DNA from: Thermohalobaculum sp038534135
GTDB lineage: Bacteria; Pseudomonadota; Alphaproteobacteria; Rhodobacterales; Rhodobacteraceae
NCBI GenBank assembly: GCA_038534135.1
Contig: JBCAXJ010000111.1
Location: 1 to 7,964 of the forward strand
Direction of reading: 5' to 3'
DNA length: 7,964 nt
Shown: one piece after another, positions 6,091-7,964 of the stretch
Numbering within the stretch: the stretch's first letter is position 1
Layout of the letters: each line of letters starts with the position of its first letter
Made by a program: the position numbers and the translations under genes
Notes under the pieces: model-generated
Databases searched by the model: none
Seen by the model: only the letters and a program-made list of their open reading frames with translations
Told to the model about the DNA's origin: nothing

Positions 6091-6331
6091 ACAAAAACAG
6101 CGTCTTCGCAGGCGCACAAAATTTAAATAATTGAAATACTTGACATTTCGGCTGACTGAGGGCATCTGTTTGACACCAGTTGACCCGCGACAGCGCGAAG
6201 CGTTCTTAAGACGGACGCCACGTCCCGGGACCAATTCCATAAATCTTACCCGTTCCGGCCGCGCCCGGGGCAGGGATCATGGCCCCGCCATCGTGTGAAC
6301 GACGGCAGTATGGGGCGACAAAGGACGTCTT
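6091..6331 (+). other. Intergenic leader of the RNA helicase gene
   Basis: The gap has no recognisable gene. It opens with an AT-rich block (about 6116-6138) that contrasts with the GC-rich surroundings and lies directly before TTGACA (6140-6145). A GC inverted repeat, GGGGC 6267-6271 with GCCCC 6282-6286, lies in the second half and could form a small hairpin in a long 5' leader. Long leaders are common for RNA helicase genes, but regulation here is only inferred. Confidence 0.45.
6116..6168 (+). promoter_or_regulatory. Possible sigma70-type promoter with AT-rich UP-like element
   Basis: A perfect -35 hexamer TTGACA (6140-6145) sits right after an AT-rich tract that could act as an UP element. 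At the 17-bp spacing the -10 position reads CATCTG, a poor match, so the assignment is weak. Further TTGAC copies at 6170 and 6180 also lack good -10 partners. Confidence 0.3.
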
Positions 6332-7681
6332 TTGACAGAAGTAACTTTCTCCGGACTTGGACTCTCCGATCCGGTTCTGCATGCGCTCGAGACGCGCAAG
6401 CACTCAATTCCAACGCCGATTCAGGCGCGCGCGATCCCCGAGCTTATCTCTGGTCGTGACATGCTCGGCATCGCTCAGACCGGCACGGGCAAAACCGGCG
6501 CCTTCACGCTGCCGATGCTGCACCACTTCGTGCAAAACCCGCGCCGCAAGGATCAGCGCGGAACCCGTGCCCTTGTTCTTGCGCCGACGCGTGAGCTTGC
6601 GATCCAGATCGGCGATGAATTCAAGGCCTACAGCTATAAGATGGGCCTGCGGCATACGGTGATCTTCGGCGGCGTCAGCCAGAAGCCGCAGATTGAAGCC
6701 CTGAGGCGCGGCGTTGATGTGATCGTTGCGACGCCCGGTCGCTTGCTCGATCTTATGAGCCAGCCGAGAGTCGATGTCGGCCTCAACACGCTCGAGTATC
6801 TGGTTCTGGACGAAGCCGACCGTATGCTCGATATGGGCTTTATCAATGACATACGGAAGATTCTTAAAGTCATCCCGAGTGATCGGCAGACACTGTTGTT
6901 CTCTGCGACCATGCCCAAAGAGATCGCAAAGCTCAGCGGTGATGTGCTGAAAAACCCGCTTCGGGTCGAGGTGACACCTCAGTCGACACCGATTGACCGT
7001 ATCAGGCAGTCCGTCCACCACGTCGACATGAAATCCAAACGGACACTGCTTGAGAATCTGCTCGACGATCCGGATTTCAACCGCGTGATCGTCTTCACAC
7101 GCACCAAGCATCGTGCCAATCGGGTTGCAGAGCACCTGGGCCAAGCTGGCATCGATGCCGCAGCCATCCATGGGAACAAGTCGCAGTCAGCGCGACAGAA
7201 CGCCCTGAAGGCGTTCAAGTCCGGATCCATGAGGGTTCTGGTCGCCACGGACATTGCTGCCCGTGGTATCGACATCGACAGCATCAGCCATGTCATCAAC
7301 TACGAACTCCCGAACGAACCCGAGAGTTACGTTCACCGGATCGGTCGCACGGCGCGAGCCGGGGCGTCAGGTGCTGCGATCTCGTTCTGCGATGCGTCCG
7401 AGCGTGGATATCTTGGCATGATCCAGAAGACGATCGGCATGAAGATCGAGGTTGTCGGCGATGGCCCAGTCGGGCCGGATCAAGCGCCACCGGTCCCAGG
7501 CGCCAACCGTCAGCAGAAACCGAAGGCAAAACCCACGGGCCAGCCCAGGCGGCGTGCTCCGGCGAAAGCCGATCGGCCTGATGGTGCGAAGCGCAGCGAT
7601 GGACGTCCGGCAAACACCCGGCGCAGACGTCGGAAGCCTAAGAACCGGCAGGCAGCGTCTCCAGCGCAGTCTTCCAACTGA
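6332..7681 (+). CDS. rhlE: DEAD-box ATP-dependent RNA helicase, RhlE type
   Basis: The 449-residue protein has every DEAD-box motif in order. The Q motif is IPTPIQ (26-31), motif I AQTGTGKT (48-55), Ia PTRELA (85-90) and Ib TPGRL (134-138). Motif II is DEAD (160-163), III SAT (191-193), IV VIVFTR (252-257), V ATDIAARGID (305-314) and VI HRIGRTAR (335-342). A low-complexity basic tail follows (about 388-440, rich in Lys, Arg and Pro), typical of RhlE and used to bind RNA. It unwinds short RNA duplexes in the cytoplasm, in ribosome assembly or RNA turnover, often more important in the cold. The start is TTG at 6332, with AAAGGA (6320-6325) six bases before it and the Q-motif region beginning at once. 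It appears to be a single-gene unit ending before a strong hairpin. Other DEAD-box paralogues (DbpA, SrmB) fit the tail less well. Confidence 0.93.
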   Translation: MTEVTFSGLGLSDPVLHALETRKHSIPTPIQARAIPELISGRDMLGIAQTGTGKTGAFTLPMLHHFVQNPRRKDQRGTRALVLAPTRELAIQIGDEFKAYSYKMGLRHTVIFGGVSQKPQIEALRRGVDVIVATPGRLLDLMSQPRVDVGLNTLEYLVLDEADRMLDMGFINDIRKILKVIPSDRQTLLFSATMPKEIAKLSGDVLKNPLRVEVTPQSTPIDRIRQSVHHVDMKSKRTLLENLLDDPDFNRVIVFTRTKHRANRVAEHLGQAGIDAAAIHGNKSQSARQNALKAFKSGSMRVLVATDIAARGIDIDSISHVINYELPNEPESYVHRIGRTARAGASGAAISFCDASERGYLGMIQKTIGMKIEVVGDGPVGPDQAPPVPGANRQQKPKAKPTGQPRRRAPAKADRPDGAKRSDGRPANTRRRRRKPKNRQAASPAQSSN

Positions 7682-7688
7682 TAATCAC

Positions 7689-7720
7689 CATGTCAGGGCT
7701 GCACGAGCGGCCCTGACATG
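7689..7720 (+). terminator. Strong hairpin after the helicase gene
   Basis: CATGTCAGGGC (7689-7699) pairs perfectly with GCCCTGACATG (7710-7720). The stem extends inward through one T-G wobble and two more pairs to an ACGA tetraloop, making 14 pairs. It begins eight bases after the stop at 7681. The usual T-tract is missing (ACCTACAATATTTAA follows). It could therefore be an intrinsic terminator of the degenerate kind or a 3'-end stabilising structure; being symmetric, it could serve both strands. Confidence 0.65.
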
Positions 7721-7788
7721 ACCTACAATATTTAACATAATAATCATTATCGATTTAATTGATCAGCGCTAGCGAGCCTAAGGACCGA
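7721..7788. other. AT-rich gap between convergent genes, with weak inverted repeat
   Basis: This spacer is strongly AT-rich. ATTGATC (7758-7764) and GATCAAT (7787-7793) form a 7-bp inverted repeat across the stop codon of the minus-strand gene. On that strand it is followed by TAAATCG. It is at best a weak terminator for the minus-strand gene. Confidence 0.3.
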
Positions 7789-7964
7789 TCAATCCCCGTC
7801 GGGTTCGTAGCGATACCGGAAGTCACAGTGGCTCTTGCCAGACATGATGGTCTGCGTCCGGTCCAGTTTGATGTCAGGATTGAACCCGGTGCAGAACGTG
7901 CCATCCCGGTTGCAGCTCAACAGATGTCCGATGTCACCCAGACCCATCTCGCGATACATTTCGG
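7789..7964 (-). CDS. Partial CDS, L-2-amino-thiazoline-4-carboxylic acid hydrolase-like (3' end)
   Basis: The last 57 codons of a minus-strand gene are present; the stop is TGA at 7791-7789 and the 5' part lies beyond the right edge. The readable tail runs from EMYREMGLGDIGHLLSCNRD through GTFCTGFNPDIKL to RTQTIMSGKSHCDFRYR. A C-terminal R-T-x-T-(I/L)-M-x-G-x-x-x-C-D-F-R segment recalls the L-2-amino-thiazoline-4-carboxylic acid hydrolase family, in which this conserved Cys lies near the C-terminus. The original family member opens the thiazoline ring during L-cysteine formation from ATC, but most homologues are uncharacterised. I rely on recalled family motifs, so the name is tentative, while the reading frame itself is convincing. 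It converges on the helicase gene. Confidence 0.65.
   Translation of the reverse strand, partial: EMYREMGLGDIGHLLSCNRDGTFCTGFNPDIKLDRTQTIMSGKSHCDFRYRYEPDGD

Noticed and set aside
7733..7751. Fur-box-like AT-rich 19-mer (15 of 19 matches to the enterobacterial consensus)
   Set aside because: It lies between the 3' ends of two convergent genes, not at a promoter, in a generally AT-rich stretch where such matches arise by chance. Rhodobacterales iron control mostly uses other regulators.

Overview
The window is GC-rich and has tight operons, frequent GTG and TTG starts, and overlapping start and stop codons. A textbook CtrA-type motif (TTAA-N7-TTAA) suggests an alphaproteobacterium, most likely of the Rhodobacterales/Roseobacter kind. 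That placement is an inference from gene style and protein families; there is no rRNA or other marker gene here. No mobile element, tRNA, rRNA or CRISPR array was seen.

Left part (1-2126, plus strand). A small SnoaL/NTF2-fold protein comes first. A 310-bp non-coding region follows, rich in signals: a dyad, an 11-bp tandem repeat containing a CtrA full site, and a strong leader hairpin. It leads into a two-gene, translationally coupled operon. The first gene is an acyltransferase of the autoinducer-synthase/FeeM (N-acyl amino acid synthase) type. The second is a membrane methyltransferase of the isoprenylcysteine carboxyl methyltransferase (ICMT/PEMT) type. Together they could make an N-acyl amino acid and methylate its carboxylate, giving an N-acyl amino acid methyl ester. 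Such lipids are known from roseobacters as structural analogues of acyl-homoserine lactones. This is the best candidate in the window for a little-described system.

Centre (2123-5116, minus strand). A three-gene operon is read tautomerase, then acyl-CoA synthetase (AMP-forming), then CaiB-type class III CoA-transferase. Its last stop codon overlaps that of the methyltransferase, so the two operons converge with no gap. The set looks like a catabolic module for a carboxylic acid activated as a CoA thioester; the substrate cannot be read from the sequence.

Right part (5117-7964). Divergent from the tautomerase operon, across 92 bp, is a complete haloalkane dehalogenase of subfamily II with its whole catalytic pentad. 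Next is a RhlE-type DEAD-box RNA helicase behind an AT-rich leader, then a strong hairpin. Last is the 3' end of a minus-strand gene resembling the L-2-amino-thiazoline-4-carboxylic acid hydrolase family, cut by the window edge.
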